Positions 49,174 to 57,676 of a DNA stretch of 64,000 nt are shown one piece after another (the stretch's first letter is position 1; every line of letters begins with the position of its first letter). Made by a program: the position numbers and the translations under genes. This DNA comes from UBA8190 sp003453695 (lineage in GTDB: Bacteria > Actinomycetota > Acidimicrobiia > Acidimicrobiales > UBA8190), in assembly GCA_036796975.1 (NCBI GenBank), contig DAIRBY010000015.1, positions 1-64,000 of the forward strand, given 5' to 3'. Below the pieces are notes generated by a model. It was given only the letters and a program-made list of their open reading frames with translations. It searched no databases and was not told the DNA's origin.

Positions 49174-50279
49174 AGCCGTTCAGCCGCCCTGCCCTCGAGG
49201 GGCCCGGCGATGCGCTCGTAATCCTCGACGGGGCGGGCGATGCCCTCGGCGTGGGGGTAGTCGCTCGAGAACATGAGCATGTCCTCGCCGAGATGGTCGA
49301 TGAGCCGGCGCGGGCCCTCGTAGCAGAACACGGCCACTCGGACCTGGCGGCGCACGTACTCACTGGGACGCAGGGGCAGCTCGTGCAGCGGGCGGCCGTT
49401 GAACCGGGCGTGGAAGTCGAAGCCGCCGTCCAACATGAGCAGGAACATGGGCACCCATACGGCGGAGAGCTCCATCACCCCGAGCCGCAGGCGCGGGTGG
49501 CGCTCGAAGACGCCGTTGATGGCCATGTCACAGATGGCCAGAGCCGGCGCGCTCCAGATGAACACCGAACCCATCACCGGGGCGGCGGCGTCGGGATCCT
49601 GGTCGTACCAGGCGTCGTGGAAGGGATGCGGGAAGTTGGCGACGTGGAAGACGGGGGCGATCCCGTGGTCCTCGAAGGCGGACCAGGCCCGGTCGAGCTG
49701 CGGGTCGGAGAGGGGCTTTCCCTCGACGAGTGCCGGCGCCACCATGGCCAGGCGGACGCCGGCGGCCGACAAGCGGGCCAACTCCGCATCCAGCCAGTCG
49801 AGATCGCGCAGGCTCAGATGCGCCACCGGGTGGAGCCGCCCGCCGCCTGCTGACACCACCTCGCCGACCCATCGGTTCCAGGCCCGCATGTTGGCCAGCT
49901 GAGCCTGGGGGCGATCCGCCAATGGCCGCTCCCACAGCAGCCCGTAGTTGGGGAACAGCACGGCGGCGTCGACACCGAAGTCGTCCAGCTGGCCCAAGCG
50001 GGCTTCGGGATCGTGAAAGGCGCGGGGGAGTGCCTCGTCGAAGGGAACCTCGGCGGGAAGGCCCTGGCGGACCCGCTGGCGGTACGCCCCCATGGCGTCG
50101 AGATCCCCGGGATGGTGGATCTCGGCCAGGTCCACGCGCCGGTCGCCCTGCACCAGCCAGGCATGCCCCAGGTCGTCGTCCACGATGGACAGCGCCAGGT
50201 GCCGCTGGCCGGGGTCCATATGGCCCTCCCACAGCGGGCGAGTCTCGTAGAGGTGCATGTCGGCGTCGAAGCGCTGCAC
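49131..50279 (-). CDS. Amidohydrolase family protein (amidohydrolase-2)
   Basis: The 382-residue TIM-barrel hydrolase starts at GTG 50279 with QRFDADMHLYETRPLW, where DxH gives the first metal site. Later features are VDAAVLFPNYGLLWERPLAD, the His in PVFHVANFPHPF, VMELSAVWVPMFL and the final Asp in MFSSDYPHAEG. Relatives include decarboxylases of the ACMSD/salicylate type, so it may be a metal-dependent decarboxylase rather than an amidase. It is a plausible partner for the monooxygenase and aldolase genes nearby. Confidence 0.87.
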   Translation of the reverse strand: MQRFDADMHLYETRPLWEGHMDPGQRHLALSIVDDDLGHAWLVQGDRRVDLAEIHHPGDLDAMGAYRQRVRQGLPAEVPFDEALPRAFHDPEARLGQLDDFGVDAAVLFPNYGLLWERPLADRPQAQLANMRAWNRWVGEVVSAGGGRLHPVAHLSLRDLDWLDAELARLSAAGVRLAMVAPALVEGKPLSDPQLDRAWSAFEDHGIAPVFHVANFPHPFHDAWYDQDPDAAAPVMGSVFIWSAPALAICDMAINGVFERHPRLRLGVMELSAVWVPMFLLMLDGGFDFHARFNGRPLHELPLRPSEYVRRQVRVAVFCYEGPRRLIDHLGEDMLMFSSDYPHAEGIARPVEDYERIAGPLEGRAAERLYAGNLEWLVGASG

Positions 50280-50363
50280 GCTCCCACCATCGCGCGTGGG
50301 GGGGCGAGACGGCGAGTGCGAGCCCCGGCCTGGCTGGGAACGGACCATCCCCCGAGGTCCGAT

Positions 50364-50369
50364 TACCGT
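50364..50369 (+). promoter_or_regulatory. -10 hexamer, leaderless, for the lipoprotein gene
   Basis: TACCGT ends 6 bases before ATG 50376, which fixes the lipoprotein start. Confidence 0.5.
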
Positions 50370-50375
50370 GTCCGG

Positions 50376-51110
50376 ATGCGTCAGCGTCGGGTGGCGGTGG
50401 CGGCGGGGGTCCTCTTGACCGGTGGGGTCCTGGGGGGGTGCAGCAGTTCCACCCAGGGAACGCTGGCCGGCAAGAGCCCGGCCCAGATCGTGTCCACCGC
50501 CCTGGCCGCCGCTCGTTCGGAGGGCACCGTGCACTTCACCCTGAACGCCACGGGGACCTCGGGCGGGGAGAGCGTGGTGGGCAACGCCGGGCTCCTCGAC
50601 GGCCAGCAGGAGCTGACCATCGGCAGCGACCAGGTGGAGGCCGAGCTCATCAGTGGCGTCGCCTACCTCGACTCCACTGCCGGATTTCTCCACAACGATC
50701 TCGGCCTGCCCGCCACGGTGGCCAACGCCTACGCCGGCAAGTGGATCTCTCTCAGCTCCTCCGACGCCTTGTACTCCCAGGTCAGCCGGTCGGTGACTCT
50801 GAACGGCATCCTCAAGCAGGTCACCCCGACGGGCTCGCTGCGGGCCTCGGGGCCCGGCACGGTGGCGGGCCGCGCCGTCATGGGCGTCATCGGCGGCCTA
50901 CCCGGGCCTCCGAAGGCCGGGACCACCGGCACCTCCGAGCTCTATGTCGAGATCGCCCGCCCCAACCTTCCCGTCGGATTCTCCGGGGAGGCCACGAGCG
51001 CCTCCGGGACGCGGATCACCGACGTCGGCACCTTCCGGGACTGGGGCGGCGCCCTGCAGCTCAGCCCGCCGCCCGGCGCCGTGCCCTACGACTCCCTGCC
51101 TAAGTCCTGA
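50376..51110 (+). CDS. Exported lipoprotein, LppX/LprG-like
   Basis: The 244-residue protein has a lipoprotein signal, VAVAAGVLLTGGVLGGCSSS, with the lipobox LGGC at Cys 22. The mature part (SPAQIVSTALAAARSEGTVHFTLNATGT; ELTIGSDQVEAELISGVAYL; GKWISLSS) resembles the LppX/LprA/LprG/LprF fold that binds lipids in mycobacteria. Lipid carriage between membrane and cell wall is the likely role, by analogy only. Confidence 0.82.
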   Translation: MRQRRVAVAAGVLLTGGVLGGCSSSTQGTLAGKSPAQIVSTALAAARSEGTVHFTLNATGTSGGESVVGNAGLLDGQQELTIGSDQVEAELISGVAYLDSTAGFLHNDLGLPATVANAYAGKWISLSSSDALYSQVSRSVTLNGILKQVTPTGSLRASGPGTVAGRAVMGVIGGLPGPPKAGTTGTSELYVEIARPNLPVGFSGEATSASGTRITDVGTFRDWGGALQLSPPPGAVPYDSLPKS

Positions 51111-51164
51111 GCAGGCGGGCCCGACGCCGCAGGGGAGGCGCCGGAGAGCGACACCAGAAGAAAC

Positions 51165-51200
51165 CCCTGGGCACCGCCGGTCCCGGATCCAGGGCTATTT
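51165..51200 (+). terminator. Possible terminator after the lipoprotein gene
   Basis: CCCTGG (51165-51170) and CCAGGG (51189-51194) can pair around an inner CCGG-rich loop and are followed by CTATTT. The loop is large, so this is weak. Confidence 0.35.
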
Positions 51201-51203
51201 GAC

Positions 51204-51225
51204 ATAAGATCGCTTATCGGCGATC
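51204..51225. promoter_or_regulatory. AT-rich overlapping dyads of unknown role
   Basis: ATAAG-ATCG-CTTAT (51204-51217) and GATCGC-TTATCG-GCGATC (51208-51225) overlap, directly after a TTGACA (51199-51204). The spot is AT-rich within a very GC-rich neighbourhood and lies between convergent genes. Confidence 0.35.
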
Positions 51226-51265
51226 CCGAGCACGCCCGTGGGACCTGCAGACAGGCTGAGCCGGG

Positions 51266-51721
51266 TCAGTCCCAGTAACAGGCGCCCGAGGAGCTGCCCC
51301 GGTGCAGGACGTCCAGGGCGTCCGACACCAGCGCCGTTGTCTCGATGGGGCCCCGTTCGAACAGGTGCGACGTGGCGGCCAATTCGAGCTCGAGCCCCTG
51401 GAGGGCGCCGCGTTGGAGGTAGGCCAGGTCGCAGCCCGAGGAGTTGAGGCGCTCGGTCACGACCAGGGCCATGGTGTGGCGGGCGCGGTACCAGGGCCGC
51501 AGCACATCCTCCCGATCCCCGAGGTCGGGCGGGTCGGTGCCGACCATGGCCAGGGACGCCACGACGTAAGCGCTGCCCCGGGCGACGGCGTTGACCCACG
51601 CCCAGCCCGGAACGGGCAGTCCCGCCTCCACCAGATGATCGGCGTATCGGCCCGACGAGAAGGAGGCCCAGGCGGCCGTGGGGTCGGGCGGGGACGGACG
51701 GCGGGTCATGGCGCCCACCAT
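51266..51721 (-). CDS. Hypothetical protein
   Basis: The 151-residue product is not recognised. It is mainly helical, with WASFSSGRYADHLVEAGLPVPGWAWVNAVARGS near the N-terminus and ERLNSSGCDLAYLQRGALQGLELELAAT in the second half. There is no signal peptide or membrane segment. Starts at 51721 and 51709 (MTRRPSPP) are both possible. GC-rich third positions in this frame and the spacing to the hydrolase gene upstream support a real gene. Confidence 0.6.
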   Translation of the reverse strand: MVGAMTRRPSPPDPTAAWASFSSGRYADHLVEAGLPVPGWAWVNAVARGSAYVVASLAMVGTDPPDLGDREDVLRPWYRARHTMALVVTERLNSSGCDLAYLQRGALQGLELELAATSHLFERGPIETTALVSDALDVLHRGSSSGACYWD

Positions 51722-51823
51722 GCGGCTCAGCCCGGGGCGCGAACCAGGGTCGAACGGCCCACCGCCGCCGCCGTGAGGCCCATCGCACCGGGCGTCGACG
51801 GATGCGCCGACGCCCGGTGTCGA

Positions 51824-52648
51824 TCAGGGCGGGGACAGGAAGTCGACGACGGCGGTGGCGAACTCTGGAGACGTCACCGCCGAGAGATGGTCGCCGGGGA
51901 CGACCACCAGACGCCCCTCGGGCAGGGAGCGGGCCACCAGTTCGGCGTCCCCGACCAAGGTGTCGCGCTCGCCCACCACCATGAGCACCGGCACGTCGAT
52001 CGATTCGAGACTCGGATGGCCGGTGATAACCCGGGACCGCTGCAGCGCGGCCAGGGCCAGGCGATCGGCCTTGGTGGCATCGGCGAAGGCCCGAAAGGCG
52101 CGGGGTGTGGCGTCCTCGACGGTTTCGGGGTCCTCCGCCTCGAGGGCCCGGGCGATCTCCTCGGCCGGGTACCGGCGCTCTTGGGGCCGCGGGGCGAGCA
52201 GCCGGGAGCCGATGCCACCCAGCACGGCGCGACGCACCCGGGGCTCGGTGGGCACCAGCCACGCCGCCACTTGCGCCCCCATCGAGTAGCCCACGACCGC
52301 CAGTTCGCCGAGGGCCAGGTGGTCGATGAGGCCAACGGCGTCGCGCACCAGGGCGTTGTCGGCGTAGGCGGCCGGGTCATGGGGCTTCCCGGAGCGGCCG
52401 TGGCCGCGGGCGTCGTAGGCCACCGCCGTGAACCCGGCTCGCACCAGTGCGTCGACGACGCCGGGCCGCACCCAGTTGACCGAGGCACTGGATGCGAAGC
52501 CGTGCATGAGGAGCACGGCCGGCCCCTCCCCCGCCACCTGGTAGTCGATCTCGACCCCGTCGGGGGCAGCCCAGCGAGGCACCGGGCCATGGTGCCCGTT
52601 GGCGGCCCGACGCCGCCACCTGCCCGGCCCGGGCCCGCCGGTGCCCAT
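51824..52648 (-). CDS. Alpha/beta hydrolase
   Basis: The product has the alpha/beta hydrolase core: oxyanion VLLMHGFASSASVNWVRP, DARGHGRSGKP, the nucleophile elbow GYSMGA near 130, the acid in VVGERDTLVG and the His in VPGDHLSAV. The first 22 residues (GTGGPGPGRWRRRAANGHHGP) are unlike the family, so GTG 52582 (VPRWAAPDGVEIDYQ) may be the true start, giving 252 residues. The substrate is unknown. Confidence 0.85.
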   Translation of the reverse strand: MGTGGPGPGRWRRRAANGHHGPVPRWAAPDGVEIDYQVAGEGPAVLLMHGFASSASVNWVRPGVVDALVRAGFTAVAYDARGHGRSGKPHDPAAYADNALVRDAVGLIDHLALGELAVVGYSMGAQVAAWLVPTEPRVRRAVLGGIGSRLLAPRPQERRYPAEEIARALEAEDPETVEDATPRAFRAFADATKADRLALAALQRSRVITGHPSLESIDVPVLMVVGERDTLVGDAELVARSLPEGRLVVVPGDHLSAVTSPEFATAVVDFLSPP

Positions 52649-52721
52649 CTCAGATCTGGGATATGGCGAAGATGGAATGGCCGCCCGCCGGCCGGGCTCG
52701 GTCGCCAGGCCCCGCCTCCCC

Positions 52722-52727
52722 TACCAT
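52722..52727 (+). promoter_or_regulatory. -10 hexamer, leaderless, for the thioesterase gene
   Basis: TACCAT ends 7 bases before GTG 52735, which favours that start over an in-frame ATG at 52663. Confidence 0.5.
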
Positions 52728-52734
52728 CGCCGGG

Positions 52735-53397
52735 GTGACGACCACCGAGGACACCACCGCCCTGCGTCGCGCCATGGGCGACGAGCTGCGGGCCGTGATC
52801 GACGTCCTCCTCTCCCGCCAGGCGTCGACCGAAGGTCTGGAACGTGCCCTCGAACTCACCGCCGAGGTCCGGCGCGCCCTGGGCGGCCCGCCTGCGCCCG
52901 CCTACAACGCCTCGCCGGCGTACTGGCGCGGCGACGAGAGGTCGTGGGGCAGCTACATGGACATGACGATCTTCGGCGGGGGCATCAATCCCCTCGGCAT
53001 GCCCATGCGGCCCGAGTACGGGCTCGACGACGAGGGTCAGCCCTACGCCGAAGCCACGGTGCGCCTGGGCCGTCCCTATCTGGGCGGGCCCAACATGGTC
53101 CACGGCGGGTATGTGGCCGGCCTGCTCGACCACATGTTCGGCCTGGCCATGCACGCCGGGCCGCTCATCGCTGTCACGGCCACCTTGACCGTGCGCTACG
53201 TGGCACCCACCCCGGTCGATCGCGACCTGGGTCTGCGCGCCTGGTTCGAGCCCGGCCGGGGACGCCGGCTCACCGGGCACGCCACCTGTCACGACGGCGA
53301 GGTGCTCACCGCCGAGGCCGAAGGGCTGTTCCTGCGGGTGGACATGGTCGAGATGGCGAAGCGCAACGCCACCTCCACCGCCGAGCCCGGCGCGTAG
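52735..53397 (+). CDS. PaaI-type hotdog thioesterase
   Basis: The 220-residue protein has a helical N-terminal part (RRAMGDELRAVIDVLLSRQ) and a hotdog thioesterase domain with LGGPNMVHGGYVAGLLDHMFGLAM, where HGG and the Asp fit the PaaI/4HBT active site, then AVTATLTVRYVAPTPVDRDLG. It should hydrolyse an acyl-CoA. It lies 11 bases before the LmbE-type gene and is probably cotranscribed. Confidence 0.87.
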   Translation: MTTTEDTTALRRAMGDELRAVIDVLLSRQASTEGLERALELTAEVRRALGGPPAPAYNASPAYWRGDERSWGSYMDMTIFGGGINPLGMPMRPEYGLDDEGQPYAEATVRLGRPYLGGPNMVHGGYVAGLLDHMFGLAMHAGPLIAVTATLTVRYVAPTPVDRDLGLRAWFEPGRGRRLTGHATCHDGEVLTAEAEGLFLRVDMVEMAKRNATSTAEPGA

Positions 53398-53408
53398 TCG
53401 GGTCCGCC

Positions 53409-54200
53409 ATGGCCACCGCCGTCTTCTTCCACGCCCATCCCGACGACGAGACCATCGCCACCGGGGGGACGATGGCCCGGGCCGCCGCCGAGGGCCACCG
53501 GGTGGTGCTCGTCACCGCCACCGCCGGGGAGCTCGGCGAAGTGCCCGACGGCTTTCTGGCCCCGGGCGAAGACCTCGCCAGCCGGAGGGCGGAGGAGCTG
53601 GCTGCCGCCTGTCAGATCCTGGGCGTGGCCCGCCACCTCTGTCTCGGCTACGGGGACTCGGGGATGGCCGGTGAGCCCAGTAACGACGTCGAAGGAAGCT
53701 TCTGGCGAGCCGACGTCGACGAGGCGGCGGCTGCCCTGGCCGCCGTCCTCGAGGAGGAGCAGGCCGAGGTGCTCACCGCCTACGACGAGCACGGCGGCTA
53801 CGGCCACCCCGACCACATCCAGGTGCACCGGGTGGGCTTGCGCGCCGGCGAGATGGCCAGGACGCCACGCGTGTACATGGCCACCATCAACCGGGATCAC
53901 GTCCAGCGTCTGGCCGAGCAGGCAGGGGCCTTCGGGGTCGAGCTCCCCGAAGGGGACGCACCCGATTTCGCCGACCTGGGCGTCGAGGAGGCGCGCATCA
54001 CCACCTCCGTCGACGTCAGTGAATTCCTCGGTGCCAAACGGCGGGCCATGGAGGCCCACGCCTCTCAGATCGCCGAGACGTCGTTCTTCCTGGCCGTCCC
54101 GCCGGAGGCCTTCGCCGTCATCTGGGGCACCGAGTGGTACATCCGCCAAGGGGCGGCCCCAGGAGGCGAGATGGAGTACGACCTGCTTCCCAGTCCCTGA
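53409..54200 (+). CDS. PIG-L/LmbE family deacetylase
   Basis: The 263-residue zinc hydrolase has the metal motif AHPDDE at 9-14 (FFHAHPDDETIATGGTMAR) and the second site GYGHPDHIQVHRVG. Family members include MshB and Mca, which act on mycothiol and its conjugates. The length and the GTEWYIR C-terminus would suit a mycothiol-related enzyme, but no mycothiol gene is adjacent, so the substrate is left open. Confidence 0.86.
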   Translation: MATAVFFHAHPDDETIATGGTMARAAAEGHRVVLVTATAGELGEVPDGFLAPGEDLASRRAEELAAACQILGVARHLCLGYGDSGMAGEPSNDVEGSFWRADVDEAAAALAAVLEEEQAEVLTAYDEHGGYGHPDHIQVHRVGLRAGEMARTPRVYMATINRDHVQRLAEQAGAFGVELPEGDAPDFADLGVEEARITTSVDVSEFLGAKRRAMEAHASQIAETSFFLAVPPEAFAVIWGTEWYIRQGAAPGGEMEYDLLPSP

Positions 54201-54320
54201 CGAAGGGCCACGACACTCTTCCCTCCACCAGCCACGGCTGGCAATCGCCGGTGCGCCCGGAGCGGTAGGGGGACCGTCGACTGGCCCGACAGGGCGCGGA
54301 AGCTAGCGTGGTCAGGCGGC

Positions 54321-55646
54321 ATGGCCCGACGGATCGACATCGAGCTCACCAGCCAGCGTCCCGATGGAAGCTGGACGTGGCGCGCTCCCGGAGCACGACA
54401 GCCGCGCGGGGACGTCGCCGCCGAGCTCGTCCCGTCCGGGGTCAAGGTCGGAGACGTGTTGCGGGCCGACGCCGAGTTCGATCTGGACGGCATCGTCGTC
54501 ACCGCCGTGCTGGCCCAGCGCCCGGCGACGCGCAGCGACGACGAACGGAACCGCATCGAGGTCCTCGGCCCTGGACGCAGCTCCACTGGTGTGTCGGTCA
54601 CCCTCGCTCCGGGCAGCAGGCGACGCGCTGAGGACGACGAGCGCGGCCGGGGCCGCCGCGGCGACGGCGACGACGCCGGCCCGCGTCGCACCCGCCGTCC
54701 CGGCGCCGGCGGTGACCGGGCACGGCGACCCCGGACGCCGGCATCCGACGAGGCCGGGGTGGCGGCCGGCCGGCCCGAGGGAGAGCCCCCGGCACGCCGT
54801 CCTCGCCGGGAGGAAGCCGGAGGAGAGCGCCGGCGGTCCGGTGGTGCCGAAGGCGCCGAGCGCGCCGGACGGCCCCGCCGCCTGCAGCCGGCCGCCACCT
54901 ACCGCAACGCCGCGCTGGCCGATCTGCGGCCCGAGCAGCTGCCCGTGGCCGAGCAGCTCCTTCGGGGGGGTATCCCCGCCTTGCGGGCCGCCATCGACGA
55001 GCAGAACTCCCGGGCCCGGGCCGAGGGTCGGGCCCCGGTCTCACCGGAGCCGCTTCTGGCCATGGCCGAGGAGCTGCTACCCAAGATGAACCTGGCCACG
55101 TGGAAGGACCGGGCTACTGCCGTCCGGACCGCCGGCAAGGACGCCCCCTTGCGTGAGGTGCGCTCGGTGGTCGCCGGTGCGTCGGCCGTCGCCCTCGACG
55201 AAGAAGGACGCGCCCTGCTGTCCCAGCTGCGCCAGGGCCTCGACGACAGGGTCACCGCCTTGCGCCATGCCTGGCTGGGCCGTGTCACCTCGGCCCTCGA
55301 CGAGGGTCGGGTCGCCGACGCCCTGCGTCTTGCCTCGCGTGCCCCCGAGCCCGCCGCCCGCATCCCCGCCGAGCTCGCCGTCCGGCTGTCTGCCGACGCC
55401 GGTGCCGCCATGGGCGGCGCCGTCCCCGAGCAGGAGTGGCTCGCCCTGCTCGACGCCGTGGTGGGCTCACCGGTGCGACGCACGGTGAAGCCCGCCGGCC
55501 TCCCTGAAGCACCGAGTGAGGACCTCCTTCAAGCAGCGCGACGCGCCGCCGGCCAGGTCCCCGAGCTGGCCCGGTTGCTGGGCCTGCCCATCCCCCCGCC
55601 TCCCGGCCCCCGGCGTCCGGCGCCGGTCGGAGCGCGGCGCACCTGA
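54321..55646 (+). CDS. Conserved protein with basic disordered centre, unknown function
   Basis: The 441-residue protein has three zones. Residues 1-70 look like a small beta-barrel of OB/TRAM type (IDIELTSQRPDGSWTWRAPG; VKVGDVLRADAEF). Residues about 95-195 are Arg/Gly/Glu/Pro-rich and disordered. From 200 the chain is helical, with LRPEQLPVAEQLLRGGIPALRAAIDEQNSRA and MAEELLPKMNLATWKDRATAV. The combination suggests nucleic acid binding, but I know no named family. A TAGCGT at 54304-54309 is 11 bases before the ATG. Confidence 0.78.
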   Translation: MARRIDIELTSQRPDGSWTWRAPGARQPRGDVAAELVPSGVKVGDVLRADAEFDLDGIVVTAVLAQRPATRSDDERNRIEVLGPGRSSTGVSVTLAPGSRRRAEDDERGRGRRGDGDDAGPRRTRRPGAGGDRARRPRTPASDEAGVAAGRPEGEPPARRPRREEAGGERRRSGGAEGAERAGRPRRLQPAATYRNAALADLRPEQLPVAEQLLRGGIPALRAAIDEQNSRARAEGRAPVSPEPLLAMAEELLPKMNLATWKDRATAVRTAGKDAPLREVRSVVAGASAVALDEEGRALLSQLRQGLDDRVTALRHAWLGRVTSALDEGRVADALRLASRAPEPAARIPAELAVRLSADAGAAMGGAVPEQEWLALLDAVVGSPVRRTVKPAGLPEAPSEDLLQAARRAAGQVPELARLLGLPIPPPPGPRRPAPVGARRT

Positions 55647-55682
55647 TTCACCGCCGCCGGTTCGCCCCTGCCAGGCCGGTCG

Positions 55683-56096
55683 TCACATCACACCGTGCTG
55701 GGCGAGGAACGTCTCGAGCCCGTCGACGAGGTCGACACCCGACAGCTCGGCGAGCGGGACCCACGCCACCCCGGCAGCGTCGCCACCAGCCACCGCTGCC
55801 CCCCCTTCGACGGACACGGTGAAGTCGAGGATGACGAAGTGGTGGTCGTCGCCTCTGCGCTCGACCCACCCGACCAACTGGCCGCAGCGCACCGACAGGC
55901 CGGTCTCCTCGAGCACCTCGCGCTCGAGCGCCTGCTCCAGCGTCTCGCCCCACTCCACCCTTCCGCCCGGCAGGCTCCATCTCCCCGCCTGGGGCGGCTG
56001 CGCCCGGCGCACGAGCAGCAAGGCACCGTGGGCCACGGCCACGGCACCGACGGCGATCTCCGGGCGCCGGCCGGCGGGGCCCTGCCGGCCGGTCAC
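55683..56096 (-). CDS. NUDIX hydrolase, MutT-like
   Basis: The 137-residue protein has a clean Nudix box, GGRVEWGETLEQALEREVLEETGL, after LLVRRAQPPQAGRWSLPGG. It may hydrolyse an oxidised nucleotide or another nucleoside diphosphate derivative. It overlaps the acetyltransferase gene by 4 bases and is the last gene of a short operon starting at 57108. Confidence 0.88.
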   Translation of the reverse strand: MTGRQGPAGRRPEIAVGAVAVAHGALLLVRRAQPPQAGRWSLPGGRVEWGETLEQALEREVLEETGLSVRCGQLVGWVERRGDDHHFVILDFTVSVEGGAAVAGGDAAGVAWVPLAELSGVDLVDGLETFLAQHGVM

Positions 56097-56569
56097 CGCA
56101 GCGTGTGGTGGACGGTGAGCAGGCGGGCTTTGAATCCGGCGGCTTCGTAGAAGTTCTTCGTGCGACGGTCACCGGGAAGGGCGGTGGCGTCGACCCCCCG
56201 GCACGCCGAGGCGGCGAACCACGAGACCAGTGCGTCGAGGAGCGCTCGTCCCACGCCGACGCCGCGCCCCTGCTGCTCGACGTAGCACCCGTCCACGACG
56301 CCGAGAAGGGCCTCGCCCACGTCGTCCAGATGGCCCACGGCGATGCCCACCACCGTGTCGTCGATGGTGCCGACCAGCACGCGGCGGCGCGACGAGGCCT
56401 GCAGCCCGTCGAGGCCGCCGGGGCGGAGCAGTGCCTTGGCCACGACCCCCGTCTCCCGCCGGGCGTACAGGGACCCGCCCCGCCGGTGCTCGAGCTCGGC
56501 CAGGGCCTGTTGGCACAGCTCGGCACAGCGATCGGCGTCAGCTCGCGCCGCCAGCCGGGCCCCCTCCAC
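56093..56569 (-). CDS. GNAT family N-acetyltransferase
   Basis: The 158-residue protein has the acetyl-CoA loop EQQGRGVGVGRALLDALVSWF and the final GNAT strand NFYEAAGFKARLL. VGTIDDTVVGIAVGHLDD is the central strand pair. Its substrate is unknown. The start is GTG 56569, 14 bases after the preceding gene. Confidence 0.86.
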   Translation of the reverse strand: MEGARLAARADADRCAELCQQALAELEHRRGGSLYARRETGVVAKALLRPGGLDGLQASSRRRVLVGTIDDTVVGIAVGHLDDVGEALLGVVDGCYVEQQGRGVGVGRALLDALVSWFAASACRGVDATALPGDRRTKNFYEAAGFKARLLTVHHTLR

Positions 56570-56583
56570 CTGTGGCGTCCGGG

Positions 56584-57108
56584 TCAGACGGGGCCGGCTC
56601 CGGCGAGCAGCTGGTCCACCCGATTGAGGATGGTGCGCCGGCGCCGGTGAGACAGCTCGTGGTCTCGGATGGCCTCGAGCTCGCCCTGAGACAACCCGCC
56701 CAGGCGCTGCACCACCTGCGAGGCCGACAGGCTGTCGTAGCCGGGGATGCCCAACACCCGGGACGTGAGGGCCCCGTTGTCGGAAGGTGCGGCAGCGGGC
56801 GGCGTCGCCCTGTCGTCCGCGGCGGCAGGGGCAGGCGTCGTGGCCGGCGGAGCCGAAGCGGTGGCGGCGCCGGGGGGCTCGGTGGGTCCGCCCGGCTTCA
56901 AGCCGCCCAGCGTCGACTCGATCTGCCGGCGACCCATCTGCACGGCGAACTGTCCGACCAGCCGGGCCGTGTGAACCTGACCCTCGACGCGATGCCTCCC
57001 CTTCTCCACCAGTTTGGGGAACTCCTCCACGGCGGTGATGGCCAGGCCGGCCGGGCCGAAGACGAGGAGGTCGAGCAGCCGGTCCCCGGGCGTCTTGTGG
57101 TCGCTCAC
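56584..57108 (-). CDS. Lipid droplet-associated-type conserved protein
   Basis: The 174-residue product has a hydrophobic N-terminal segment (LLDLLVFGPAGLAITAVEEFPKLVEKG), a Pro/Ala/Thr linker and a conserved C-terminal motif IPGYDSLSASQVVQRLGGLSQGELEAIRDHE, then RRTILNRVDQLL. This layout is that of actinobacterial lipid droplet-associated proteins. GTG 57108 has AAGGAGG immediately upstream. It may coat storage lipid or sit at the membrane surface. Confidence 0.72.
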   Translation of the reverse strand: MSDHKTPGDRLLDLLVFGPAGLAITAVEEFPKLVEKGRHRVEGQVHTARLVGQFAVQMGRRQIESTLGGLKPGGPTEPPGAATASAPPATTPAPAAADDRATPPAAAPSDNGALTSRVLGIPGYDSLSASQVVQRLGGLSQGELEAIRDHELSHRRRRTILNRVDQLLAGAGPV

Positions 57109-57199
57109 CGAACCTCCTTGTGGGTGGCGCGCCGCCGCGCCCGCCCGTGCCTCGTCATAGCCCGTCCGCTCACGCCCTGTCAGATCACGCCCTGGCCGG

Positions 57200-57676
57200 T
57201 CACACGCAGTCCCGGCACAGGTTGCGCTTGGGGTCGGCCAGCTGGCTGGCGTTCTTCACCAGGAAGCATGAGCTGCACACGAACTCGTCGGCCTGCTTGG
57301 GCAGGACCCGCTCGGAGATCTCGGATCGGTCGTCGGGCTCGGGAACCTCCTCGTCGCCCTCCTCTTCCTCTTCGACGACCAGGCGCTCTTTCAGGATCTC
57401 GTCGAGGCTGGCCTCGACGTCCTCGTCCTCGACCTCTTCTTCCTCTTCCTCGCCCTCTTCGGTCACCGTGGCGACGGCGACCCCGGATCCTTTGGCCTCC
57501 TCGTCCTCAGCCTCGTCCTCGTCGGCGACAACAACATCATCATCATCATCATCGTCGTCGTCGTCGAGGTCCTCCTCGTCGAGCTCCTCCTCGTCGAGGT
57601 CCTCCTCGTCGAGGTCCTCGAGGTCCTCAGCTTCGAGTTCCTCGGGTTCCTCCACTTCGTCCAGGTCGTCGGCCAC
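57200..57676 (-). CDS. DUF4193 zinc-binding protein with expanded acidic tract
   Basis: The 158-residue protein ends in the actinobacterial DUF4193 domain: SERVLPKQADEFVCSSCFLVKNASQL and CRDC, a CxxC/CxxC zinc site. The first 115 residues are almost entirely Asp and Glu, including a run of ten Asp, much longer than I expect for the family. GTG 57676 has GAAGGG upstream. The function of the family is unknown. Confidence 0.85.
   Translation of the reverse strand: MADDLDEVEEPEELEAEDLEDLDEEDLDEEELDEEDLDDDDDDDDDDVVVADEDEAEDEEAKGSGVAVATVTEEGEEEEEEVEDEDVEASLDEILKERLVVEEEEEGDEEVPEPDDRSEISERVLPKQADEFVCSSCFLVKNASQLADPKRNLCRDCV
57535..57625. repeat. CAT/GTC trinucleotide and GAGGTCCTC repeats
   Basis: Runs of CAT then GTC trinucleotides (57535-57576) pass into imperfect GAGGTCCTCCTCGTC copies. 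They encode the acidic tract on the minus strand and could change length by slippage. Confidence 0.7.
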
